DNA from: a virus
Direction: 5' to 3' (one strand)
Virus record (IMG/VR): IMGVR_UViG_3300027805_000055
Location: 1-31,795 of that record
DNA length: 31,795 bases
Shown piece by piece: positions 6,570 to 12,076 of this stretch (its first letter is position 1; each line of letters opens with the position of its first letter). A program made the position numbers and the translations under genes. The notes below the pieces were generated by a model, which was not told the DNA's origin, did no database searches, and saw only the letters and a program-made list of their open reading frames with translations.

Positions 6570-6874
6570 CGCAGTCTTACCGCGAGATCGAGCTTCAGAT
6601 CATTCGCTGGGCCGAGGCCCGCAAGATCATTTCCAACAGCACGCCCCAGGCCCAGTTGCTGAAAGCCTTCGAGGAGATGGGCGAACTGGCCAGTGGCGTG
6701 GCCAAGAAGGATCACGCGGCCACGGTCGATGCGGTGGGCGACGTGATGGTGTGTCTCATCAACATGTGCGCGCTGCTCGACATCGACCTCGTGCGCTGCA
6801 TGGAGCACGCCTACGACCAGATCAAGGACCGCAAGGGCACCCTGACCCCGCAAGGCATTTTCATCAAGGAGTAA
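6566..6874 (+). CDS. MazG-like NTP pyrophosphohydrolase
   Basis: 102 residues from the GTG at 6566 in a GTGA overlap, with AAAGG 5-9 bases upstream. The all-helical MazG signature is present: E36-E37-x2-E40 (FEEMGEL), then D55-x3-D59 (VDAVGDVMV), the Mg2+ ligands of the active site. MazG-like phage enzymes hydrolyse (d)NTPs to monophosphates, clearing aberrant nucleotides or lowering alarmone signals; the substrate here is unknown. The final part DQIKDRKGTLTPQGIFIKE is typical of the phage subfamily. It lies within the replication operon. Confidence 0.85.
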   Translation: MTQSYREIELQIIRWAEARKIISNSTPQAQLLKAFEEMGELASGVAKKDHAATVDAVGDVMVCLINMCALLDIDLVRCMEHAYDQIKDRKGTLTPQGIFIKE

Positions 6875-6877
6875 ATC

Positions 6878-7195
6878 GTGAGCAAAGAGATCACCGTTGT
6901 CCATATTCAAACGGCACTGCTGGTGCCGATCACCGGGCAGTTCATCGTGGATAAGCTCGGCATCAAGCCGGTGCGCAAGGAGAAGCGCGCCATGTACTGG
7001 CGCACCGAGGACTTCACCAACATCTGTCAGGCCCTGATCCAGCACATCACCGCGGCGCGCAACGCGGACTTCTCGGCGATCAGTGCCCAGACCGCGAAGA
7101 AGGCAACCCCGGTCGAGTCGGCCCCCAAGCTGTTCGACGACGCAGACGACGCAGACGACGCAGTCGGCGGCGAGGTCGAAGACTTCTTTGCGTGA
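6878..7195 (+). CDS. Small protein with SSB-like acidic tail (105 aa)
   Basis: 105 residues from the GTG at 6878, with a perfect AAGGAG overlapping the previous stop. Residues 1-62 form a compact domain (ITVVHIQTALLVPITGQFI, then KRAMYWRTEDFTNICQ) with no enzyme motif. An Ala/Pro linker follows, then an acidic tail of three Asp-Asp-Ala units and VEDFFA. The tail mirrors those of the SSB (ADSFFA) and the DUF2800 nuclease (SDFFN). It may therefore be a second ssDNA- or replisome-binding protein. The helicase start overlaps its stop (GTGATG), so the two are coupled. The family is not recognised. Confidence 0.78.
   Translation: MSKEITVVHIQTALLVPITGQFIVDKLGIKPVRKEKRAMYWRTEDFTNICQALIQHITAARNADFSAISAQTAKKATPVESAPKLFDDADDADDAVGGEVEDFFA
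7136..7162 (+). repeat. Triple 9-bp repeat encoding Asp-Asp-Ala units
   Basis: GACGACGCA occurs three times in a row, perfectly, in frame with the gene at 6878. It builds the acidic tail just before VEDFFA. Confidence 0.9.
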
Positions 7196-8622
7196 TGCAG
7201 TTCAACTCGCGCGATTACCAACGGGCGCTGCGCGACTTCGCGCTCGACCGTCCCCGCTGTCAGTGGTGGGCCGGCACCGGCACGGGCAAGACCGCAGCGG
7301 CGCTGTCGCTGTTCGACCATCTGCGACTGTTCGACGAGGCCGAGCGGTTGCTGGTGGTCAGCACGAAGCGCATCGCGCAAGGGGTCTGGTCACGCGAGGT
7401 GAGCAAGTGGGAGAACTTCGCACACCTGTCGGTGGCCACCGCGGTGGGCACCCCCGGCCAGCGCAAGGCCGCGATCATGGCCCAGGCCGACATCACCACC
7501 ATCAACTACGACAACCTGCCCTGGCTCGTGCAGACGATGGGCGATGACTGGCCCTGGGACATGGTGATCGCCGACGAGAGCACCAAGCTCAAGGGCCTGC
7601 GCATCGATCTGCGCACCTCCCCCACCGGCAAGACGGTGATGCGCAAGAGCGGCGGCAGTGAGCGCGCGATGCACCTTGCTCGGGTCGCGCACAAGCGCGC
7701 CCGCCGCTGGGTCAATTTGACCGGCACGCCCGCGGCCAACGGTCTGATCGACCTGTGGGGGCAGGCATGGTTCGTCGATGCCGGCCAGCGGCTCGGCCGC
7801 TCGTTCACGGCCTTCAAAGAGCGGTGGTTCCGCTCGGTGCAGGTGGGCGCCGATGCCTATGCCGTGCGCCTGGAACCGCAGCCCTGGGCGGATGCGCAGA
7901 TCAAGGCGGCCCTGGCCGACATTGCCCTGACCATCGAGGCCAAGGACTATTTTGATTTGCCGCCGACGCTGACCAACCGCATCGAGGTGACTCTGCCGGC
8001 CACGGCTCGTGCCCAGTACGAGTGCATGGAAGGCGAGTTCTTCGCCCAGGTTGGCGGCGCCGACATCGAGGCCGTGAGCGCAGGCGCCAAGAGTATGAAG
8101 TGCCGGCAGTTGGCCAGCGGCGCGATCTATAACACGTACGGCAACTGGTATTTCGCGCACGATGCCAAGATCGAGGCCCTGGGCGACCTGATCGAGAGCC
8201 TGAACGGTGAGCCGCTGATCGTCGCTTACCAATTCAAGAGCGACCTCGAACGGCTGTGCGCCGCCTTCCCCCAGGGGCGCGTGTTCGATGACAAGCCCAA
8301 GACCCTGGCCGACTTCTGCGCCGGCCGCATCCCGCTGCTTTTCCTGCACCCCGCCTCAGCCGGCCACGGTATCGACGGCATGCAGGACGCCTGTCACCAC
8401 ATCTGCTGGTTCAGCATGACGTGGAACCTTGAGGAGTACGAGCAGGCGATCGAGCGCATCGGGGCCACGCGCCAGATGCAGTCCGGTCGCCGTCGCACTG
8501 TGCATGTCCACCTGCTGATCGCGGAAGACACGATCGAGGAGGACATGGTCGAGCGCATCGAGACCAAAGCCTCGGTGCAGCAATCCATTCGCAACGCAAT
8601 GAAGAAGCGAGGACCGAAGTGA
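7195..8622 (+). CDS. SNF2-family DNA helicase/translocase
   Basis: 475 residues from the ATG at 7195 (GTG at 7192 is an alternative, in frame) in a TGATG overlap. Superfamily 2 motifs in order: an upstream YQ, Walker A G27TGTGKT33, the DEAH-box equivalent D127-E-S-T, motif III L175-T-G-T-P, motif V G390-H-G-I-D394, and motif VI ERIGATRQ at 420-427 with Arg fingers R421 and R426. This is the short phage SNF2 helicase that accompanies VRR-NUC and DUF2800 genes. It probably remodels or unwinds DNA during replication or recombination. No separate DnaB-type helicase is in the window. Its stop overlaps the next start as GTGA. Confidence 0.9.
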   Translation: MQFNSRDYQRALRDFALDRPRCQWWAGTGTGKTAAALSLFDHLRLFDEAERLLVVSTKRIAQGVWSREVSKWENFAHLSVATAVGTPGQRKAAIMAQADITTINYDNLPWLVQTMGDDWPWDMVIADESTKLKGLRIDLRTSPTGKTVMRKSGGSERAMHLARVAHKRARRWVNLTGTPAANGLIDLWGQAWFVDAGQRLGRSFTAFKERWFRSVQVGADAYAVRLEPQPWADAQIKAALADIALTIEAKDYFDLPPTLTNRIEVTLPATARAQYECMEGEFFAQVGGADIEAVSAGAKSMKCRQLASGAIYNTYGNWYFAHDAKIEALGDLIESLNGEPLIVAYQFKSDLERLCAAFPQGRVFDDKPKTLADFCAGRIPLLFLHPASAGHGIDGMQDACHHICWFSMTWNLEEYEQAIERIGATRQMQSGRRRTVHVHLLIAEDTIEEDMVERIETKASVQQSIRNAMKKRGPK

Positions 8623-8903
8623 GTGACACCAACGCGATCGACATCCTGGGCAAAGCGGCCGAGCACATGGCAGCCCGCGCGGCCACCTACGACCGGCCCG
8701 AGGGCGAGCGGTCGATGCCGCGCATCGTGGCGGCCTTCAACGAGATCACCGGCCACACGCTCACCGAGAGCGAGGGCTGGTTGCTGATGGCCATTCTGAA
8801 GATGGTGCGCGATCGGCAGCGCGCCCAGGCCCATCAGGACTCCTGTGAGGACTTGGTGGCCTACAGCGCGCTCTATGGAGAAGCGCGCCTGGGTGGCCGC
8901 TGA
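8619..8903 (+). CDS. DUF6378-like phage protein
   Basis: 94 residues from the GTG at 8619 (GTGA overlap, AGGA 6-9 bases upstream). The pattern is that of DUF6378-type phage proteins: AATYDRPEGERSMPRIV, then FNEITGHTLTESEGW, LMAILKMVRDRQRAQ, DSCEDLVAYSALYGE. The helical body with conserved Glu and Asp recalls the MazG/dUTPase-like all-alpha fold, but the catalytic set is incomplete, so I make no enzymatic claim. It is commonly found next to phage replication genes. Function unknown; the family name is from memory. Confidence 0.75.
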   Translation: MSDTNAIDILGKAAEHMAARAATYDRPEGERSMPRIVAAFNEITGHTLTESEGWLLMAILKMVRDRQRAQAHQDSCEDLVAYSALYGEARLGGR

Positions 8904-9025
8904 TGATTCTCGCGTTCGTGCTGGGCGCCTTTGTAGGCGGCGCGCTCGGCATTCTGATCGCGAGCCTACTGGTCATGGCAAGGAATGACGATGAGCAGAG
9001 ACGCAATGGCGACGGCCAATCCTGA
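8903..9025 (+). CDS. Tiny membrane protein (40 aa)
   Basis: A 40-codon frame from the ATG at 8903, overlapping the previous stop (TGATG) and ending with TGA at 9023-9025. It begins MILAFVLGAFVGGALGILIA: a single Gly-zipper-like membrane helix of about 25 residues, then a charged cytoplasmic tail (ARNDDEQRRNGDG). It fills the only gap between two coupled genes and overlaps the start of the next gene. It resembles the very small DUF3789-type phage membrane proteins. It could be an inner-membrane modulator; nothing more is visible. Confidence 0.65.
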   Translation: MILAFVLGAFVGGALGILIASLLVMARNDDEQRRNGDGQS

Positions 9026-9242
9026 GATGTTGTTCGCGGACGGGTTCGATGAGGCCCTGATGGGTTTTGCCGAGCGCGCAGGTGGGCTGTGCGTGGCCGC
9101 CTACGACCGCAGCCGCTGCATCGACATCCTGGCCCGGGACATGCCGCGCGAGGAGGCCGAGGAGTACTTCGAGTTCAACGTCATCGGCGCCTGGATGGGT
9201 GAGCAGACCCCGGTCTTCGTGGACACGAGGCCCTGCGAATGA
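8991..9242 (+). CDS. Small conserved phage protein (83 aa)
   Basis: I prefer the ATG at 8991 over the in-frame ATG at 8985, because AAGGA ends directly before 8985 and is 6 bases from 8991. The core FDEALMGFAERAGGLCVAAY, then EEAEEYFEFNVIGAW and GEQTPVFVD is a widespread phage pattern of unknown function, seen in proteins of about 75-90 aa in replication regions. An acidic helix precedes the FNVIGAWMGE turn. No metal site or catalytic set is clear. The stop overlaps the next start as ATGA. Confidence 0.8.
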   Translation: MSRDAMATANPEMLFADGFDEALMGFAERAGGLCVAAYDRSRCIDILARDMPREEAEEYFEFNVIGAWMGEQTPVFVDTRPCE

Positions 9243-9625
9243 AGCGCGCCTGGGGCCAGACCACTGAGCACATCCTGGCGCTGCTGGCCAGCCTGGGGCC
9301 GATGACGCGCAGCGAAATCTGCAGGCAACTGGGCCTGCCGCGCAAGGACTGCGCGGCGATCGTCACGCGGCTGATGAAGCCCACGCAGCGCCCGCCGGGG
9401 CCGCGGCGGCTGCACATCGTGGCCTACGTCTACGACGAGGAAGGCCAGCGACGTTACCCACGGGCCGTGTATGCACTGGGTGACGGCCCAGATGCCCGCT
9501 GCCCCGGCGCCGACACGTCGGGCACCCGTCGCCGCTACCGGGAGGCGCGCAAGCTGCGGGTGGCAAGCGTGTTCCACCTGGGTCTGACGCGGAAAAAGAA
9601 ACGGCAGGCGGGCTACCGGCTGTAG
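9239..9625 (+). CDS. Winged-helix DNA-binding protein (128 aa)
   Basis: 128 residues from the ATG at 9239 (ATGA overlap). Residues 8-45 form a helix-turn-helix of MarR/winged type: HILALLASLGPMTRSEICR, then QLGLPRKDCAAIVTRLM, followed by a wing (RRLHIVAYVYDEEGQRRYP and AVYAL). The C-terminal third is very basic (GTRRRYREARKLR and RKKKRQAGYRL), fitting DNA binding. It is the last gene of the coupled replication operon and abuts the 186-bp region full of dyads, so it may bind there; that is inference. There is no catalytic domain. Confidence 0.75.
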   Translation: MKRAWGQTTEHILALLASLGPMTRSEICRQLGLPRKDCAAIVTRLMKPTQRPPGPRRLHIVAYVYDEEGQRRYPRAVYALGDGPDARCPGADTSGTRRRYREARKLRVASVFHLGLTRKKKRQAGYRL

Positions 9626-9639
9626 GCTTGGTTTGTGAA

Positions 9640-9669
9640 TTGACTTACCCGGTAAGTCCTGTGCAGAAT
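9640..9669 (+). promoter_or_regulatory. Putative rightward promoter with operator palindrome
   Basis: TTGACT (9640-9645, 5 of 6 to consensus) and CAGAAT (9664-9669, 4 of 6) are 18 bp apart. The near-perfect 17-bp palindrome GACTTACC-C-GGTAAGTC (9642-9658) covers the -35 and most of the spacer, so a bound regulator would block it. The downstream gene starts at 9812. Confidence 0.5.
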
Positions 9670-9714
9670 GCACTGCCTCGCACGTCTGAAGTGAGTGGTT
9701 TGTGCATTCTGCAC
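9661..9714. repeat. 13-bp inverted repeat pair around a 28-bp spacer
   Basis: GTGCAGAATGCAC at 9661-9673 and its exact reverse complement GTGCATTCTGCAC at 9702-9714. Each copy is itself a short dyad (GTGCA/TGCAC around 3 bases). They could be two operators for one dimeric regulator, or a long stem-loop in the RNA. The left copy contains the putative -10 element. Confidence 0.75.
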
Positions 9715-9722
9715 CGCGGAGT

Positions 9723-9740
9723 CCCTTGATTATCAAAGGG
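9723..9740. promoter_or_regulatory. Further dyad, CCC-TTGATTATCAA-AGGG
   Basis: TTGATTATCAA is a perfect 11-bp palindrome, flanked by CCC and AGGG. It may be another operator, or with CCCTT/AAGGG a weak hairpin followed by ATTTCCATTT, possibly ending the replication operon. There is no clean T-run. Confidence 0.35.
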
Positions 9741-9773
9741 ATTTCCATTTAACCACTTATACATTATGCGTAC

Positions 9774-9802
9774 TTGGCATATCGCGTTTGCTATGGGATA
9801 TT
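9774..9802 (+). promoter_or_regulatory. Putative promoter of the 9812 regulator
   Basis: TTGGCA (9774-9779, 5 of 6) and GATATT (9797-9802, 4 of 6) with an ideal 17-bp spacer. Transcription would start about 9809, at or within 3 bases of the ATG at 9812, and no Shine-Dalgarno precedes that ATG. This points to a leaderless mRNA, as for lambda cI from PRM. Confidence 0.5.
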
Positions 9803-9811
9803 TAGCATCCG

Positions 9812-10234
9812 ATGTCCGAGTTGCAAAACCTCGTCGATGCCCTGGGACCGCACCGCGCGGCCGACTTGTGTCGCGTGCATCGCACCACGCTGCTGCGCTG
9901 GCTCGCCGGCCAGACGCGGGTGCCGGCCGCGGCCCTGGCCACGTTGCGGGCGGCTGCGTGGGGCCAGATGCCTGGGCGTGAGCGCGCCTGGGACGGCTGG
10001 ACGTTCGACGAGGGCTACCTGTGGTCGCCCGAAGGCGTGCGCTTCAGCCGTGGCGACGTGGCGAGCCTGCCCTACGTGCGCGACCTCGTGAAGGCCCTGC
10101 AGGCCGACGTAGCGCGGCTGGAGGCGCAACTGGTGGCCGCTACGCGTGCAGCGGCTGAGACCGACCGCGCCAGCAACGACGCGGCCATCTGGCCCGACGA
10201 TGTCAGGTCGCGGGCGTTTCCAAGAACCGCTTGA
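9812..10234 (+). CDS. Phage HTH regulator, DUF3653-like
   Basis: 140 residues from the ATG at 9812. Residues 12-45 form a Cro/YdaS-like helix-turn-helix (HRAADLCRVHRTTLLRWLAG, then helix AALATLRA). Then comes the DUF3653 signature W60-D-G-W63-F65, G68-Y-L-W71-SPEG-V-RF (residues 60-78), and a coiled coil at about 85-118 (YVRDLVKALQADVARLEAQ) that would dimerise it. DUF3653 proteins are phage or prophage genes found near early control regions. The gene has its own promoter region (9640-9802) with several dyads, which suggests autoregulation. Its end overlaps the convergent gene at 10203 by 32 bases. Confidence 0.75.
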   Translation: MSELQNLVDALGPHRAADLCRVHRTTLLRWLAGQTRVPAAALATLRAAAWGQMPGRERAWDGWTFDEGYLWSPEGVRFSRGDVASLPYVRDLVKALQADVARLEAQLVAATRAAAETDRASNDAAIWPDDVRSRAFPRTA

Positions 10235-10496
10235 CGGTGTCGCAGGCCAGGGCCTCGACGGCCATCGGCAGCCTCAGATAGTCGCCCACCCAGCCCGCCT
10301 CGTGCTTGACTGAGAAGACCCGGTCGCGCGGGTTCATCTCGCTCACGAAAGGCCGCGAGGTGATGCTGTAAGGCCCCACCGTAAGCACGTTCTCGTCTAG
10401 AGCGGTGGGCGAGGCAATGGCTGCGAACACGTCGCCCGTGAGCCGTGCCAGCGTGTCGTTGACCAGGGCAACGTCGTCGTCAGTGATCTCGTGCAT
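10203..10496 (-). CDS. Small phage protein of unknown function (97 aa)
   Basis: 97 residues from the ATG at 10496 with GGAGG 8 bases upstream. It opens with a helical acidic segment (MHEITDDDVALVNDTLARLT), has a beta-like middle (VLTVGPYSITSRPFVSEM, RDRVFSVKHEAGWVG) and ends with a helix (MAVEALACDTVKRFLE). No motif is recognised. It is the last of three leftward genes (11212 to 10203); 21 bases separate it from the zinc ribbon gene. It runs tail-to-tail into the regulator gene with a 32-base overlap and no visible terminator. Confidence 0.75.
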   Translation of the reverse strand: MHEITDDDVALVNDTLARLTGDVFAAIASPTALDENVLTVGPYSITSRPFVSEMNPRDRVFSVKHEAGWVGDYLRLPMAVEALACDTVKRFLETPAT

Positions 10497-10517
10497 AGCG
10501 GGCCTCCAGAGGCTTGA

Positions 10518-10742
10518 TTATGCGCAATGGAAGAGGCCCATGAGCAGCAGTTGCTCTGCGCCATAGACCTTGGCCGCCCCGCACGACTCACAGTGGCCTT
10601 TGACCATGTCGGGCTCGACCCCGCCCTGCTCTTCTCCGCAGGCCAAGCAGAAACCCGTGGTGCCGTCGGCGACCGCGGCCTCCACGTCCTCGAACGCGGG
10701 TTTGTACTGGGTCGCCCCAGCCTTGGTGGTGTATGCCTTCAC
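10518..10742 (-). CDS. Zinc-ribbon protein (74 aa)
   Basis: The start is the GTG at 10742-10740, with a perfect AGGAGG 4 bases upstream that overlaps the previous stop. The frame is open further upstream to 11129, but that part is antisense noise. Product: N-terminal basic segment (MKAYTTKAGATQYKP), then two Cys pairs C32-x2-C35 and C51-x2-C54, a typical four-Cys zinc ribbon, then an amphipathic helix ending in GLFHCA. Zinc ribbons of this sort occur in phage proteins that touch nucleic acid or act as adaptors. Specific role unknown. It is coupled to the gene upstream. Confidence 0.75.
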   Translation of the reverse strand: MKAYTTKAGATQYKPAFEDVEAAVADGTTGFCLACGEEQGGVEPDMVKGHCESCGAAKVYGAEQLLLMGLFHCA

Positions 10743-10750
10743 GCGGCCTC

Positions 10751-11212
10751 CTAGAAGTGCGGGTTGCGCTCGTCGCGGTGCCCCGGCACCATCGACCACA
10801 TGCTCTGGTGGAGCCACGCCCCCGTCAAGCCGCGCCGGTAGTACTTCTTGCCGGTGCTGGAGGTGATCACGCGCAACGACTTGCTGATGCGTGCGATCTC
10901 CCCGTCTGGGTAATAGTCGCCGTTGAAGGCGAAAGAAATCTTGTCGCCCACTGCAGGGGCCTCGATCACCCCGAAGCGCGGGCCGCGCAGCGGAGCGTCG
11001 GTGGCGATCCAGAGCCGCCCCGTCAGTTCGCTGGCGGATGCGGCCAGGGCTTCGGCCATCTCGATGTTGCGAATGTCCCAGCGGTCGATCCAGCCTGGGT
11101 TGCAGTACCCGTCCTTCTGAAAGTGCCACGAATTGTTCTTCTTCAGTTCCTCTGGGAACTCCGACTCGATCCGTAGCACATCGAGTTCCTGGGTGATTTG
11201 CATGTACGTCAT
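10751..11212 (-). CDS. Phage protein of unknown function (153 aa)
   Basis: 153 residues from the ATG at 11212-11210 with AGGAGG about 8 bases upstream; it heads the leftward three-gene operon. The N-terminus is helical (MTYMQITQELDVLRIESE), the middle has many aromatics (WHFQKDGYCNPGWIDRWD), and a beta-rich core follows (VGDKISFAFNGDYYPDGEI and ARISKSLRVITSSTGKKYYR) like a small SH3/OB-type barrel found in other phages. No catalytic residues are apparent. It is the product of the promoter linked to box B at 11275-11292. Function unknown. Confidence 0.75.
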   Translation of the reverse strand: MTYMQITQELDVLRIESEFPEELKKNNSWHFQKDGYCNPGWIDRWDIRNIEMAEALAASASELTGRLWIATDAPLRGPRFGVIEAPAVGDKISFAFNGDYYPDGEIARISKSLRVITSSTGKKYYRRGLTGAWLHQSMWSMVPGHRDERNPHF

Positions 11213-11247
11213 CGCGGGGCCTCCTGTGTGTTGCGTGCGATGGAGTG

Positions 11248-11253
11248 ACTGTA
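11248..11253 (-). promoter_or_regulatory. Putative leftward -10 element, matched to box B
   Basis: TACAGT on the minus strand, 21 bases from the edge of box B. This is the same spacing as TAAATT from box A at the left end. The implied transcript starts near 11241 and reaches the ATG at 11212 with a normal leader and Shine-Dalgarno. Confidence 0.4.
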
Positions 11254-11274
11254 GCCGCGTTTCAAGTTTATTCT

Positions 11275-11292
11275 CTCGGGGTTTACCCTAAG
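11275..11292. promoter_or_regulatory. 18-bp imperfect palindrome, putative operator (box B)
   Basis: On the minus strand it reads CTTAGGG-TAAA-CCCCGAG: 7-base arms with two mismatches and a 4-base AT centre. The first 7 bases are identical to box A (685-702), and 15 of 18 positions match the plus-strand form of box A (14 of 18 in the minus-strand orientation). It lies between divergent starts at 11212 and 11350. Confidence 0.6.
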
Positions 11293-11312
11293 ACAAAATC
11301 AAGATGATTGTG

Positions 11313-11321
11313 TGCTACGAT
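11313..11321 (+). promoter_or_regulatory. Putative rightward extended -10
   Basis: TGCTACGAT: a TG extension one base before TACGAT. It would start transcription about 11328, upstream of the GTG at 11350. There is no clear -35. It shares the TGCTA core with the leftward extended -10 at 658-666. Confidence 0.4.
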
Positions 11322-11349
11322 CAACGCCCCTCCACTACCGGAAGCCGCC

Positions 11350-11559
11350 GTGCTGTCCCGCACCTACACACTGCTGATCACCGTCCACTCTGATGATCCG
11401 CCATCTGCCAGGGAACTGGCCGGCGGCATGCAACTCGCGATGACCGAATCCCTCGGCTTCGCCAAGGCCCTGATCCACGGCTGGGAAGGCAACGTCACCG
11501 CCGCCCCGCCCGAGATCAAGGCAGAACACAACGCACTGCTGAAAGAGGTTCGCCAATGA
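11350..11559 (+). CDS. Small phage protein of unknown function (69 aa)
   Basis: The start is chosen at the GTG at 11350 with GGAA 7 bases upstream; the longer frame to 11308 lacks a ribosome site. 69 residues: an initial beta strand (MLSRTYTLLITVHSDDPPS), then a helix (ARELAGGMQLAMTESLGFA) and a short acidic/helical end (EIKAEHNALLKEVRQ), perhaps a small alpha-beta fold. No motif recognised. Its stop overlaps the next start as ATGA. The two genes form a short rightward transcript between two leftward operons. Confidence 0.65.
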   Translation: MLSRTYTLLITVHSDDPPSARELAGGMQLAMTESLGFAKALIHGWEGNVTAAPPEIKAEHNALLKEVRQ

Positions 11560-11759
11560 ACAAGCCCGCCAAAGCACAATGGGGCGGCTATCGCCCAGGC
11601 GCCGGCCGCGCTCCCATCAAGGAAGGGGTGCCCACCCTCTCCTACAACATGCGCCTGACAGGCGACCAACGGGCCAAACTGGAGCGGCTAGGTGGCGCGG
11701 CCTGGGTGCGTGAGCAGATTGAGGCGGCGAGCCTTAGTCAGACGTTGCGCTCGAAGTGA
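11556..11759 (+). CDS. Ribbon-helix-helix-like small protein (67 aa)
   Basis: 67 residues from the ATG at 11556 (ATGA overlap). It starts with the basic motif GGYRPGAGRAPIKEG, a variant of the GRPGAGRKP element common at the N-terminus of small phage proteins, followed by YNMRLTGDQRAKLERL and AAWVREQIEAA. The latter is a strand-helix-helix segment like Arc/CopG DNA-binding domains. A DNA-binding regulator is likely; it is a candidate to bind box B, just upstream, and box A. Its last 22 bases overlap the end of the convergent endolysin gene. Confidence 0.65.
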   Translation: MNKPAKAQWGGYRPGAGRAPIKEGVPTLSYNMRLTGDQRAKLERLGGAAWVREQIEAASLSQTLRSK

Positions 11760-12076
11760 GGCACGTCGATCAGTGACTTGAAGTTGCCGCCCCAGCGGTT
11801 CTTCGGGTTCAGGGACTCCCAGAACGTGCCCAGCGGCTCGATCTGGGTTTTGTCCCACACCAGCTTACCGTCGCGGAAGAAGTTTAGATCGATGGCACAC
11901 CGCTTCAGGTGGATACTGTTCATCGTCTTCGAGCGGCCAGCGTTGACGTGAATCTGCTGCTGCTCGATGGTGCGGTACAACTCGCCGCCCGTCAGCGTCC
12001 AACCCTTGCTGGACGCATGCTGCACCAGCTTGCACACGTCTAGCAGGAACGCAGCCTGCTCAACCACGAGGCTCAT
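11738..12076 (-). CDS. Endolysin, M15 family peptidase
   Basis: 112 residues from the ATG at 12076, overlapping the upstream gene as ATGA. It is an M15C-type (L-Ala-D-Glu / D-Ala-D-Ala) peptidase: N-terminal helix, then GRSKTMNSIHLKRCAIDL with zinc ligands H56 and D63 (H-x6-D), and near the C-terminus WGGNFKSLIDVPHFE with D104 and the third ligand H107. It is slightly short compared with phage L-Ala-D-Glu peptidases (about 130 aa) but keeps all key residues. It has no signal peptide, so release depends on a holin; three membrane-protein genes lie directly upstream. It is the last gene of the late transcript. Confidence 0.9.
   Translation of the reverse strand: MSLVVEQAAFLLDVCKLVQHASSKGWTLTGGELYRTIEQQQIHVNAGRSKTMNSIHLKRCAIDLNFFRDGKLVWDKTQIEPLGTFWESLNPKNRWGGNFKSLIDVPHFERNV

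Noticed and set aside
7390-8349. 319-codon open frame on the minus strand opposite the helicase
   Set aside because: Antisense shadow of a GC-rich gene: low-complexity His/Gly/Leu/Val composition, no ribosome site, and the plus-strand frame has full SNF2 motifs.
9766-9981. Plus-strand frames starting at 9766 and 9774
   Set aside because: They start within promoter-like sequence and overlap the HTH/DUF3653 frame out of phase; Arg/Gly/Cys-rich composition with no domain.
10743-11129. N-terminal extension of the zinc-ribbon gene to an ATG at 11129
   Set aside because: It lies in another frame of the 153-aa gene and is Arg/Pro-rich noise; the GTG at 10742 has a perfect AGGAGG.
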